From Candidatus Sumerlaeaceae bacterium (lineage in GTDB: Bacteria > Sumerlaeota > Sumerlaeia > Sumerlaeales > Sumerlaeaceae): a DNA stretch of 43,228 bases. Made by a program: the position numbers and the translations under genes. The stretch lies in assembly GCA_026418615.1 (NCBI GenBank), contig JAOAAY010000028.1, forward strand, positions 1 to 43,228. The letters run 5' to 3'. Below are positions 1 to 8,551 of this stretch, piece after piece; the first letter of the stretch is position 1, and each line of letters begins with the position of its first letter. Under the pieces are notes generated by a model. That model was not told the DNA's origin. It made no database searches and worked only from the letters and a program-made list of their open reading frames with translations.

Positions 1-11
1 GCTAAGAAGCG

Positions 12-34
12 CTTGCCGTGCGCCGCGAGGCAAG
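12..34 (-). terminator. Possible weak terminator hairpin after the solute-binding gene
   Basis: A six-base inverted repeat (CTTGCC at 12-17 and GGCAAG at 29-34) lies just downstream of the minus-strand stop at 67. Read on the minus strand it is followed by a short pyrimidine stretch, but not by a clean T-run. It may be an inefficient terminator or chance. The rest of 1-66 shows no gene. Confidence 0.25.
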
Positions 35-66
35 TTTCCGCGCAGGGTATGCCCCGACGCCGCGCC

Positions 67-1569
67 CTACGGCGCCCCGGCAGTCGTGCCCGTCGTCAGC
101 AGGCCCGCCGCTTCGAGATCGCGGTTGATGGGGTCAAGTTCGCGGATTTGGAAGCGCGCGGCCGCCCGCCGCAGGATAGCCGCCGGGTCGGCCCGTTCGT
201 TGACCAGCACCTCCTGCACCGCCGGCCCCGTATATTGCTTGTACAATTGTTGGCACCGGTAGGGCGGCTCCGCGCGCACGGCCTGCGCCGCCTCCTGCAT
301 GAGATCCGACAGGTCCGGCACATTGCGGTACTCGTTCACAATCGCGTCGAGTTTCTCCTGATACTCCGGCAGGAAAATGGGAATATAGGGGATGCCGATG
401 CGCCGCCCCTGTTCGCTCAGCAGTTTCACGCGGGGCCTGACCAGATCGAGGTCGTGTTCGATCAGCATCGCGTCCACCGCGCGCTGCTTATGGAGACCGG
501 TCAGGCGGGGGTTGATGATCTGAAACGCCCCTCCGATCTGGTTGGCCCGCCCACCCGGACCTTTCGGCAGCAGGCAGATGCCGATTTTCTCGTAAGGCAT
601 CTGATACTTGTCCACCAGATAGGTGAGATACTCGGGCGTGAAAATCGCCATCGCGATGCGATCGGACGAAAACAGTTGGAATAACTCGTCGTTGGTCGCG
701 AGAACATTGCGTTGAAGCACATCGTGCTTCCAGCGCAGGTCTTTGATGAACTGCAGGGCGCGCACGGCCTCCGGCTCGTCAAAGACGGCCTTCCAGCGCC
801 CGTCGGGACCGCGCCGCTCAAAATCGCCGCCCGCCTGCCATACCCAGTTGAGGAAGTGCCAGCCCGAGGCGGCCGTTTCACCAAGGATGCCGAACCCGGC
901 CACGCCTCGTTCGCGGTTCGTGAGCCGTACGGCGTAGGTGGTGAAGTCTTCCCACGAGTCCGGCGGAATCGGACGGCCCTGCGGGTCGGTGAGCCCCGCC
1001 GCCCGGAACATGTCCACATTGTAAAACAGCGTCATGACATAGAAGCCGCCGGCCGCGCCCCCAACCGGCAGCCCGTAAATGCGCCCATCGCGCGAGATCA
1101 GATCGAGCATGCGCGGGTTGAGATACTTCGACAGCGGCCATGCGCGAATCTCTTCGGTGATGTCCGCCGACATGCGCCGGTCAAGAATCAGCGTGGCTTC
1201 CGTGGCAAATAGCCCGACCACATCGGTCAGAGTGCCGCCCACATATTTCGCGAAAAAACTGTCCGGGGAAAATTGCCAAGTGTCGTGGAACAGCGTCGCG
1301 TCGGGATATTTTTTTTCGAAATACTCCCGGACGAGGCGCTGCTCGGCCTGCCGTTTTGCATCGTCCTCGGGCGCACCATTGTTGAGCGTCACCACGAGGC
1401 GTCCGCCGGCCGCTTGCAGGGTGGATGTGGTGGAAGCCGGGGTGGACGCTGGCGCCGGGGAACCGCCCGAACGCATTCGCAGGGGCGGAACCCCGTATGT
1501 CCACAGCCCGGCTGCAAACAGCAGCACGGCAACCAACACCGCGGCTTGTGCCTTGAGACGCTGTATCAT
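67..1569 (-). CDS. ABC transporter extracellular solute-binding protein (sugar type)
   Basis: The protein has 500 residues. An N-terminal hydrophobic segment (about residues 9-27) anchors or exports it, followed by a Pro/Ser/Thr linker. The mature part has the two-lobe layout of family-1 (maltose/glycerol-3-phosphate type) binding proteins: a beta-strand VVTLNNG start, a DVVGLF segment, the NVDMFRAAGL region, an SWEDF segment and a flexible FGILGE loop. The likely role is capture of a sugar or oligosaccharide outside the cytoplasmic membrane. No permease or ATPase gene is adjacent in the window, so its partners must be encoded elsewhere or to the left. The start is uncertain: ATG at 1569 places the membrane segment near the N-terminus, ATG at 1611 is possible, and neither has a well-spaced Shine-Dalgarno. 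The family call is firm; the substrate is unknown. Confidence 0.85.
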   Translation of the reverse strand: MIQRLKAQAAVLVAVLLFAAGLWTYGVPPLRMRSGGSPAPASTPASTTSTLQAAGGRLVVTLNNGAPEDDAKRQAEQRLVREYFEKKYPDATLFHDTWQFSPDSFFAKYVGGTLTDVVGLFATEATLILDRRMSADITEEIRAWPLSKYLNPRMLDLISRDGRIYGLPVGGAAGGFYVMTLFYNVDMFRAAGLTDPQGRPIPPDSWEDFTTYAVRLTNRERGVAGFGILGETAASGWHFLNWVWQAGGDFERRGPDGRWKAVFDEPEAVRALQFIKDLRWKHDVLQRNVLATNDELFQLFSSDRIAMAIFTPEYLTYLVDKYQMPYEKIGICLLPKGPGGRANQIGGAFQIINPRLTGLHKQRAVDAMLIEHDLDLVRPRVKLLSEQGRRIGIPYIPIFLPEYQEKLDAIVNEYRNVPDLSDLMQEAAQAVRAEPPYRCQQLYKQYTGPAVQEVLVNERADPAAILRRAAARFQIRELDPINRDLEAAGLLTTGTTAGAP

Positions 1570-1655
1570 CGGTTGAGACGGGTCCTCCAGCCCGAGTGCA
1601 ACCGCTTCCATGCGGCCCGTCACTCGCAAAGTGCAACCGGAATGCTCTCCCGGAG

Positions 1656-1690
1656 AAAGAAAAAGCCGCCGGACCCGCAGGCCCGGCGGC
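1656..1690 (-). terminator. Rho-independent terminator of the secreted beta-protein gene
   Basis: GCCGCCGG (1665-1672) and CCGGCGGC (1683-1690) form a perfect 8-bp GC stem with a ten-base loop. Read on the minus strand it is followed at once by TTTTTCTTTC (1664-1655). It lies 26 bases past the stop of the gene ending at 1717. Stem, loop and T-run all fit an intrinsic terminator. Confidence 0.85.
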
Positions 1691-1716
1691 GACTTGCCCA
1701 GTGTGGATTGAAAACC

Positions 1717-2574
1717 TTAGAACAGGGACCAGTCCTCAACAGCGGCACCGGCTGGAACCGCGTATTTCGTCCGCACAGCATTCAGGAACGCTGCTTCAGT
1801 GGCAAATGCGTCGTCCCAGAAAGTGATGTCGTCAATGTGGACGACGGTGTTGGCCGTGCCGACCGCCGAACCCGCGATGCACAGACCCAAAGCAAACCGG
1901 TTGACCGTGGCCTGCACGGTTGGGTTCGCGGCGCCGCTGTACGACTGGAGCAGCACGGCTGAACCGTTGAGCGGATTAATGTCCCAAACCTTGTAGGAAC
2001 CGTTGGTGGCATTGGGCGTCACAAGCCATGCCAACAGATGCCAGCGTCCGCCATCGAGCGTAGCCCAGTTGCTCGGGTTTCCAGCGGCCCATGCGGTTGT
2101 GCTGATCGGACTCGCAGCGCCAGGCCATCCATTCTCATTGGTAGTGCGGAAATTGTTTCCATTGCCCCGCACATTGAAATACGGCGAATAGGTCCCCGCG
2201 GTGTGATCCAGCGTCATGATGTCCACATCCGTGTCCGTCGGGTCAAAACTGACGACGCGCAGCGGATAGGCAAACTGGATCGTGTTGGCATTCGTGGCGA
2301 TCGTGCCGCCATTGAATTGAACCCAGTCGTTCACGGAACCATCCGTCACAAAATACTTGGTGCTGCCGATGCCCGGAAACGGCGAAGCCGTGCCGATGCT
2401 CGAATACGGCGCCGCACCACCCGCCGTGCTGAGGGTAAACCCGGTAATGGACGGCGTGCCTGTGATGTCAGCCGACCCGTTTCCCGAAAGCCCTTCAAAT
2501 GTTTCCGTGACGCTGGCGGCGTAAACCGCCCCGGCAAACAAAATGGATGCTGCAGCAAAAAACAGGCGTTTCAT
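1717..2574 (-). CDS. Secreted protein of unknown function, beta-rich
   Basis: The protein has 285 residues and starts at ATG 2574 behind a well-placed GGAGG. A classical signal peptide (MKRLFF, a hydrophobic core, then VYAAS; about residues 1-19) predicts export. The mature protein is rich in Gly, Asn, Thr and Ser with alternating hydrophobic residues. It contains segments such as GGRWHLLAWLV and VHIDDITFWDD that resemble jelly-roll or LamG-like carbohydrate-binding sandwiches, but I do not recognise the family. There is no PEP-CTERM or other sorting tail; it ends in VEDWSLF. The gene is monocistronic, with its own leader, candidate operator and strong terminator, which suggests independent and perhaps high expression. 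Its codon use looks slightly less GC-rich than the neighbours. Confidence 0.75.
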   Translation of the reverse strand: MKRLFFAAASILFAGAVYAASVTETFEGLSGNGSADITGTPSITGFTLSTAGGAAPYSSIGTASPFPGIGSTKYFVTDGSVNDWVQFNGGTIATNANTIQFAYPLRVVSFDPTDTDVDIMTLDHTAGTYSPYFNVRGNGNNFRTTNENGWPGAASPISTTAWAAGNPSNWATLDGGRWHLLAWLVTPNATNGSYKVWDINPLNGSAVLLQSYSGAANPTVQATVNRFALGLCIAGSAVGTANTVVHIDDITFWDDAFATEAAFLNAVRTKYAVPAGAAVEDWSLF

Positions 2575-2612
2575 GTGATCCTCCAGAAAGTGGGTTAGCG
2601 GTATCTGAAACG

Positions 2613-2624
2613 CAAACGCGTTTG
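2613..2624. promoter_or_regulatory. Perfect 12-bp palindrome, candidate operator
   Basis: CAAACGCGTTTG is a perfect palindrome 39 bases upstream of the start codon at 2574. Its size and symmetry fit a LacI/GalR-type operator. A TTGACA hexamer on the minus strand (2670-2665) lies further upstream and may be a -35 element, but no good -10 is visible at the usual spacing. No regulator gene adjoins it. Confidence 0.35.
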
Positions 2625-2735
2625 AGAGGCCACCAATTGTCACTTACGACCCTCTCGTGGGACTTGTCAAGCCCCTGCTGACACCGCGTTGAATAGCACG
2701 ATACAAAATTCTCAGAAATGAAACCGCAGGGATGT

Positions 2736-3338
2736 TCATCCGCCGCCGAACACCCCGGCCTCGATCAACTCGCACCAGATGTGGATGACCGTGATGTGTG
2801 TTTCCTGAATCCGAGCGGTGGACTGACTGGGTACGATCACGCAGGCATCGCACAGGGCCGGCATGGCACCGCCGTCGCGGCCGGTGAGTCCTACTGTGCG
2901 GGCGCCCGCCCGCCGCGCCGCTTCGAGGCCGGCCAGCACATTGGGCGAAGTGCCCGATGTCGAGATCGCCACCACGACATCGCCCGGATGCACCAGCCCC
3001 TCGACCTGCCGCGCAAACACGCGTTCGTATCCATAATCGTTTGAGATCGCCGTCAGGCTCGACACATTTTCGTTGAGCGCCATGGCCGGCAGCGACGGCC
3101 GGTCGGCTGTGTACCGGCCCACCAGTTCCGCCGTGAAATGCACGGCGTCCGCCGCACTGCCCCCGTTGCCGAACGCCACCACCTTTCGCCCCGAGCGCAG
3201 CGCCTCAATCATCAGATCCGCCGCCGCCGCCACGGACTCCGGCAGGATCCGCGCCGACTCCTCCTTCAATCGCGCACTCTCGCGCAACACCGCCGCTATG
3301 CGTTCCCGAGCGTCCAACGCCGCCTCCTCTTCCGGCAC
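2736..3338 (-). CDS. SIS-domain phosphosugar isomerase (GmhA/DiaA-like)
   Basis: The protein has 200 residues, close to the usual GmhA length. It is a single SIS domain after an N-terminal helix pair. The sugar-phosphate loop reads GNGGSAADAVHF, the second conserved loop is ISTSGTSPN, and a late SQSTARIQETH segment matches GmhA/DiaA proteins. In lipopolysaccharide synthesis GmhA converts sedoheptulose-7-phosphate to D-glycero-D-manno-heptose-7-phosphate in the cytoplasm. DiaA is a close paralogue binding DnaA, so the exact role is not settled. No other heptose genes are near. The start is a GTG at 3338 without a clear Shine-Dalgarno, so the true N-terminus may differ slightly. Confidence 0.8.
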   Translation of the reverse strand: MPEEEAALDARERIAAVLRESARLKEESARILPESVAAAADLMIEALRSGRKVVAFGNGGSAADAVHFTAELVGRYTADRPSLPAMALNENVSSLTAISNDYGYERVFARQVEGLVHPGDVVVAISTSGTSPNVLAGLEAARRAGARTVGLTGRDGGAMPALCDACVIVPSQSTARIQETHITVIHIWCELIEAGVFGGG

Positions 3339-3435
3339 ATCGTCTCACTGCACAGACGCGCAAACACCGGAAAAAACCAGAAAAAACCGCCAACGACGGC
3401 ATGCAAGAGCCCCGACAAGTGCCATAAAAGAAGTG

Positions 3436-3610
3436 GATAACACAGAGACTGTCGCCCGACAGACCCTCGTGACACTCCCGTCAGGCTGGCCTTGGGTTTG
3501 ATTTTCTCTCGGCCTCTGCTGCGCTCCGATGGGGCCGTTGGCGACCCTGCGCCTTCGCGTTGAATTTCCGGTTTTTCTCGTTACTCTGTGTTGTCGCGCC
3601 TCTGCGGTGG
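3436..3610. repeat. Degenerate intergenic element with inverted ACACAGAG arms
   Basis: The gap 3339-3580 contains no convincing gene. Its ends carry inverted near-copies of a 12-base word: GATAACACAGAG at 3436-3447 and, on the other strand, GACAACACAGAG at 3595-3584. The right arm continues as CACCGCAGAGGCGCGAC on the minus strand (3610-3594). This resembles the 'CACAGAGGC(G/A)CAGAG...ACACAGAG' intergenic sequences I recall from many environmental genomes; that likeness is from memory. A 6-bp inverted repeat (CTGTCG/CGACAG) also lies near 3449-3462. The right arm overlaps the 3' end of the next gene. Confidence 0.45.
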
Positions 3611-5929
3611 CCTGTTGTCCGTCGGCCCGCCATGTGCCCGCCACTCGTCCACGGCTGCCTTATGCCAACCGGCCCAGACGAACTTCACGGCATCAATGTT
3701 GAACCGTTGGCCGGTGTTGGCTGAGGCTGGATTGTTGTTCGTGATCGTCAGCGACGCGCCCCCGCCCGGCTGCATCTCGACATCCGCCGCCAACAGGTAC
3801 CACTTGTCCGCAAGGTCAGGGTTGAGCCGCGACAGGTCGAATGTCCCTGAGACCTCGCCTGCGGCGCCAACGATGCGGAAACCGGCCCCCGGCGAGTGGA
3901 CATTCGGCCCTGCCGTGGCGTTCGGCCCGGTCACATAAACATGATACCGGCCGGGCGACACGATCTCCGGCCGGAAAACGGCATACGCGCCCAGCGAGTT
4001 GTCGCCTGTCCATCGCGCCCCCGACCCTGTCAATCCCGGCGCCGCGCTTTTCGCCGTCGTGTTCCCCCAGACTCCGCCACTCGTTAGAAACTCCTGATAG
4101 CGGGGCGCCAGCGTCTGCGCGCCGTTGGGCTGCCGGCTCTCGATGATGATGTCGGGCACAGCCACCACCGTGGCGGTCGCGCTGCTGACACCCGGCTCGC
4201 CCAACCCCGTGTCCGCGTCCTCATACAGCACCGTGATGGTGTCGCCGAGGGCCACCTCCAATTCTCCATTGCCGGGCATCGGCGCGCCAAACGACAGGGG
4301 AACGGTCGTCGCAAAAACCCCCGATGCCGGCTGGGTCTCTGCGAGGGTCACCGTCTCGCCGCCCGTATCGCTCGTGCTCGACATCCGCACCACCGCCGTG
4401 CCCGACCCGGCGAGGTCGCTGTCTACCAGCGTCACCACCGGCGAAACGCCGAACTGGTACGAGGCGCGGTCCATCGTCACCGTGCCGCGCGAGTTGCGCA
4501 GCGTAATCTCCACCACCGTCGCCTGTCCCGCCGTCACGGCCACATTCGACACCCGCCCCGTGCCGAGGCCCGCCTTCGTCGCCGTGAGCGTGGCGGTCGT
4601 GCCCGGTGCCACATAAATGATGGCAAAAAAGCCGTCCCACGCGGACAGATAATGATACGGATCTCCGGCGAGGTTCACCTTGGCGTCCAACACGGGCGCG
4701 CCCGACATGTCGCGCACATAGCCCACGATATGCCCCTGCGTCGGGGCCGTCTTCCACGGCATCTCGGCGACGGGGGCCTTCGCGGCGTACGGTCCGGACT
4801 TGAAACCCGCCCAATAGTTTGTCATCGAGCCGACCGAGAAGATGCAATGGCCCGCGGCGGACTGCAGCCGCGTCTGCTGATGCTCGGCCAGCAGGTCGGA
4901 CAGCGCCTTTGTCCCGCTGCCCGTCGTGCTGCCTGCCACGACCAGCCGGTCGCCGCGCCGGGCCTGCCAGTCGGCCAGCAGTTTCTCGAACGGGTGCGCG
5001 CTCCCGACAGTCCAATAAATTTGCGGCACCATGAAATCCAGCACCCGCGACTGCAGCCAGCCCCAGCCGTCCTGATACCACTGGTGATAGGCCTGAGTCC
5101 CTGTCCCCTGGTAGTTGGTGGTGGCGTCCTTGTACATGATGCCGAATGGCGCCGCGGAGGTTTTCACCCACGGCTTGTACCTCATGATCTCGCCGTGAAT
5201 GTTGCGCAGATCGCGCGTGATCTGACTGCGCATGAAATCCGCCCACCCGAGCCGGTCCGGGTTGCCGTCGCCGTTGAAACGCGCCACCGTGATGGGGTCA
5301 TAGGAATATCCGGGGCCGGGCGTGCGGATGCGGTCAAAGTGCACTCCGTCCACATCATAATTGCGTACGACATGCAGGATGGCCCGCCGCGTATGCCAAC
5401 TGGCCTCCGGGATGCCCGGACTCAGCCAGTAGTAACTGTCCACGAGGCCCGCCGGCACGCCGCCCGAGTCGTGGATCAGCCAGTTTTGTCCGGGCGGCGC
5501 CCCGGGCCCGTGCAGATTGTAAATGTGTTGCGGCACCGTGACCGCCGGCGGAACGGGCGCCGCCATGGTGTGCGTGTTGATGTACGCGTGAAACTCCAGC
5601 CCTCGCGAGTGCGCCGCCTCAATCGCGTAGGCCAGCGGATCCCAGCCCGGATTCGTCCAACCGTAAGTGTTCGACCACGGCTCGTACGGCGAGGGATAAT
5701 GCACATCGCACTGCCCGCGCACTTGAAACAGCACCGTGTTAAAATGGTTGTCGGCGATGTTCGACATGATGCGGTCAATGTTGGCCTTTGCCGTCGCCTG
5801 ATTGCTGCTCGGCCATTCAAACCGCGACACCCATATGGCGCGCGTTTCCGGAGCCGTCGTCTGGGCCGCGCCCGGTGCTGGCAACAGCGCCACCACCGCC
5901 GACGCCGCGACGAGGATGTGTCTTAACAT
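3581..5929 (-). CDS. Secreted glycosidase-like protein (GHL10 / family 10-like), multidomain
   Basis: The protein has 782 residues with a signal peptide (about 1-22, ending GAAQ). Residues about 28-360 form the GHL10 (DUF187) TIM-barrel-like domain: TRAIWVSRFEWP, a FNTVLFQVRGQCD segment, SRGLEFHAYINTH and YDVDGVHFDRIR match its conserved blocks. The family is thought to hydrolyse glycans, but few members are characterised. Next come a carboxypeptidase-regulatory-like beta domain (about 395-475), a second beta domain (about 485-590), and a golvesin/lyase-like C-terminal sandwich (about 600-770) that may bind carbohydrate. ATG 5929 follows GGGAG. The last residues (PPQRRDNTE) and the stop codon are written by the repeat arm at 3584-3610, so the tail was probably gained from that element. 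Confidence 0.85.
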   Translation of the reverse strand: MLRHILVAASAVVALLPAPGAAQTTAPETRAIWVSRFEWPSSNQATAKANIDRIMSNIADNHFNTVLFQVRGQCDVHYPSPYEPWSNTYGWTNPGWDPLAYAIEAAHSRGLEFHAYINTHTMAAPVPPAVTVPQHIYNLHGPGAPPGQNWLIHDSGGVPAGLVDSYYWLSPGIPEASWHTRRAILHVVRNYDVDGVHFDRIRTPGPGYSYDPITVARFNGDGNPDRLGWADFMRSQITRDLRNIHGEIMRYKPWVKTSAAPFGIMYKDATTNYQGTGTQAYHQWYQDGWGWLQSRVLDFMVPQIYWTVGSAHPFEKLLADWQARRGDRLVVAGSTTGSGTKALSDLLAEHQQTRLQSAAGHCIFSVGSMTNYWAGFKSGPYAAKAPVAEMPWKTAPTQGHIVGYVRDMSGAPVLDAKVNLAGDPYHYLSAWDGFFAIIYVAPGTTATLTATKAGLGTGRVSNVAVTAGQATVVEITLRNSRGTVTMDRASYQFGVSPVVTLVDSDLAGSGTAVVRMSSTSDTGGETVTLAETQPASGVFATTVPLSFGAPMPGNGELEVALGDTITVLYEDADTGLGEPGVSSATATVVAVPDIIIESRQPNGAQTLAPRYQEFLTSGGVWGNTTAKSAAPGLTGSGARWTGDNSLGAYAVFRPEIVSPGRYHVYVTGPNATAGPNVHSPGAGFRIVGAAGEVSGTFDLSRLNPDLADKWYLLAADVEMQPGGGASLTITNNNPASANTGQRFNIDAVKFVWAGWHKAAVDEWRAHGGPTDNRPPQRRDNTE

Positions 5930-6108
5930 GGATGCCGCTCCCTCGCCCTGACCAAATACACGAATGCTTGCTGTTCCCAAGTCCACCCGCCAGCGAAATC
6001 CGCCTGACACCGGGCATCTGGTTCTTGCAGGGCTCACTAACCAACCCACAAGCCTGACGCGCCGCCGGGTGACCGGTGTCCCGCCGTTTCATTTCTCCCA
6101 GTCCGCTA

Positions 6109-6138
6109 TTGACAAGATTCTTTCAATGCACCCTTAAT
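6109..6138 (+). promoter_or_regulatory. Candidate sigma-70-type promoter for the subtilase gene
   Basis: TTGACA at 6109-6114 is followed, after 18 bases, by CTTAAT at 6133-6138, in a locally AT-rich stretch between divergent genes. It points toward the protease start at 6269, leaving a leader of about 125 bases. The -35 is perfect; the -10 matches four of six positions. Confidence 0.4.
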
Positions 6139-6268
6139 TGACGGCGTAAGCCTGCGGAGGTGTGGAGGTCGGCGGGGGCCCGAGCAGGTGTTCGAAACCT
6201 GACACGCATAAATCCATCATTTTGCCAGCGCCCACAGCGGGCGACCGAGCAACAGGAGGGTGTAAATC

Positions 6269-8551
6269 ATGATTCGCCGCATTGTTTCGTTGTTGCTGTC
6301 CGGCATCGCGGCCGGACTCTGGGCGCAGAGCGCTCCACGCCCCACGCCGCCGCCGGAACCGCCCGTGAAACCCGTCATCGTTGCTCCCGTGGACCGCGAC
6401 CGCGACGGTTCGCGCGTGGATGACCGCATTGAGCAGCGCGTCGCCCGCGCCCGCGCGACGATGGCGCGCGCGGGTGTTGCCCCCGCGGAGATCGCCGCAG
6501 CGCAGGCTGTGCTCCAAGAACCCGCCGCGGTGGAACTCATCTTCGACCGTCAGATCTCGCAGGATCAGATTGACGCCTTTCTCAAGGCCGGCGGAACGAT
6601 TGACCATGTTTTTCAGCGCGTGAGTTACGGGTTCACTGGTCGAATCCCAACCGGCCAAGCCGAGACTCTTCCCGCCGCCCTCGGGGCTTCTCTCCTTGGC
6701 GTCGTGGAAAAATCCGCCACGGCGCCAACCCTTGACCATGCCACGCGCAACAGCCGCGCCCGGCCGACGGTTTGGAATGCCGGCGTGGACGGCAACAGCG
6801 CCGCGCCCCCTAACGCCAACGGCATCACCATCGCCATTCTCGACACGGGCGTGGACGGCAGCCACACCGACCTCTCCGGCCGCCAGCAGTATTGGAAAGA
6901 TTGGACGAGCGACAACCTGCCCACCGCGCAAGACATCGGCCACCACGGCACCCATGTGGCCGGCATCGCCGCCGGTACGGGCGCTGCCGCGGGAGCCAGC
7001 CCCTCGAGCATCTCCTTCATGTCGCTCGGCAACTTTCCGCTCGCAGGCGGCAGTTTCTTGCCCGCCCCGCTTTATGTCCAGCCCAACCCCATCAACTGGA
7101 CGACGACTCTCCGGTTCGCAACGCTCACGACGGCCACCGCCCTTGTCGCGATTGGGTTCGCCAATGGTGAGGGTCCCTCCTCCTCGTGGGGAGGCGGGGC
7201 CGCGGTGACCGGTACGGTGAGTCCCATTTCCACTTCGGTTTCCGGCCTGACGAATCCGCAACCCGGCTACATCAACCGCTGGTCACCCATCATTACCACG
7301 ACCTCCGGTTCCAACGGCGAGGAGTACGCAGCCGCCACCAGTGTCACTTATGCCGGCCTCGGCGACGGCTACAATGTCGTGCGCGGCGTTGCGCCGGACA
7401 CGAGGTGGGCCGGACTCAAGGTGTTTAAAGACGATGGCTCAGGCAACACCCTGGACATTGGCGAGGCGCTGGACGATATCGTGGCGCAGAACTCGACGCA
7501 CAATATCAAGGTGGCAAACATGAGCCTTGGCGTTGTCGGTTCGCCCGGGCTCGACAGCACCGTGCGGGCCAAGGTCAACACTGCCGCCTCCAACGGGATC
7601 GTCATGTGCGTCGCGGCCGGCAACGACGGGCAGGCCGGGTCGGCTCCCGCCCGCGAAATTGACGACCCCGGCCGCGCTCATTACTGTATCACGGTCGCCG
7701 CCTCCAACGATATCAATCAGTTGACCGATTACTCCAACGCCGGCTTCACGCCGATGGGCCCCGGTTCCGGAGCAGAGGACATCAAACCCGACCTGTGCGC
7801 GCCGGGAGGCTCGCGCCACTACTCCATGATCATGGCCGCCGACAGCAACAACGGCGACAGCCTGAACAATACAGGGGCCAATTTCAGCGACTCCGTTGCC
7901 AACAATTACTACAACATCTCGGGCACCTCGATGGCTACGCCCCATGTCGCGGGCGCCGTCGCCCTCGTCATTGACGCCCGCCAACAGGCCGGCATCGCCT
8001 GGGTCTACAATCTCGCCAGCGTTCTCGCAGTGAAAGCCGTCTTGCTCGCGACCGCCACCGAGACCAACCAGAACCGCGAACAAGGTCCCGGAAGCAACCC
8101 CACGCTCAATCGCGGCGCCAAGGACACGCAGGAAGGTTTCGGTATGATCAATGTTGATGCGGCCACGGAACTTTTCACCAACGCTGTGATCACGGGCCCC
8201 AGCCTGAGCGGTCTGTCCGACACCTTTGGCTCGGGACCCTTTGATAAGCGTTGCTGGGCCCGCCGCGTCCAACTGACCAACGGCAGCCCCGTCACGATCA
8301 ACTTGGATAATCCGGCCGCCGGCGACTACGATGTGTACCTGTACAGCGCCACCCCCGACACCTACGGCAACCCTCAGATCCTCGCCTCCTCCACCACCGC
8401 GGGCGTCGGCGTGGATCACACCCTGTCGTACACGCCCACGGCAACGCAGGTGGCCTATCTCGTCGTCAAGCGCGTCAGCGGCAATGGCACTTGGTTCTTT
8501 GGTTCCGGCAGTTTCGTTCCCGTCGGCGTGACGGAATTCATTACCGAATAA
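6269..8551 (+). CDS. Secreted subtilisin-like serine protease (peptidase S8) with C-terminal PPC-like domain
   Basis: The protein has 760 residues. It starts at ATG 6269 behind AGGAGGG, with a signal peptide of about 20 residues. A propeptide-like region precedes the catalytic domain. The triad motifs are DTGVDG (about residue 190), GHHGTHVAG (about 225-233) and GTSMATPHVAG (Ser about 552). The spacing is unusual: roughly 120 extra residues (about 245-370), rich in Gly, Ser and Thr, sit between the His motif and the RGVAPDTRWAGLKV strand that normally follows soon after it. The C-terminus (about 665-755) resembles a bacterial pre-peptidase C-terminal domain (YDVYLYSATPD). It probably acts outside the cell as an endopeptidase. 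It overlaps the convergent gene at 8541 by 11 bases. Confidence 0.92.
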   Translation: MIRRIVSLLLSGIAAGLWAQSAPRPTPPPEPPVKPVIVAPVDRDRDGSRVDDRIEQRVARARATMARAGVAPAEIAAAQAVLQEPAAVELIFDRQISQDQIDAFLKAGGTIDHVFQRVSYGFTGRIPTGQAETLPAALGASLLGVVEKSATAPTLDHATRNSRARPTVWNAGVDGNSAAPPNANGITIAILDTGVDGSHTDLSGRQQYWKDWTSDNLPTAQDIGHHGTHVAGIAAGTGAAAGASPSSISFMSLGNFPLAGGSFLPAPLYVQPNPINWTTTLRFATLTTATALVAIGFANGEGPSSSWGGGAAVTGTVSPISTSVSGLTNPQPGYINRWSPIITTTSGSNGEEYAAATSVTYAGLGDGYNVVRGVAPDTRWAGLKVFKDDGSGNTLDIGEALDDIVAQNSTHNIKVANMSLGVVGSPGLDSTVRAKVNTAASNGIVMCVAAGNDGQAGSAPAREIDDPGRAHYCITVAASNDINQLTDYSNAGFTPMGPGSGAEDIKPDLCAPGGSRHYSMIMAADSNNGDSLNNTGANFSDSVANNYYNISGTSMATPHVAGAVALVIDARQQAGIAWVYNLASVLAVKAVLLATATETNQNREQGPGSNPTLNRGAKDTQEGFGMINVDAATELFTNAVITGPSLSGLSDTFGSGPFDKRCWARRVQLTNGSPVTINLDNPAAGDYDVYLYSATPDTYGNPQILASSTTAGVGVDHTLSYTPTATQVAYLVVKRVSGNGTWFFGSGSFVPVGVTEFITE

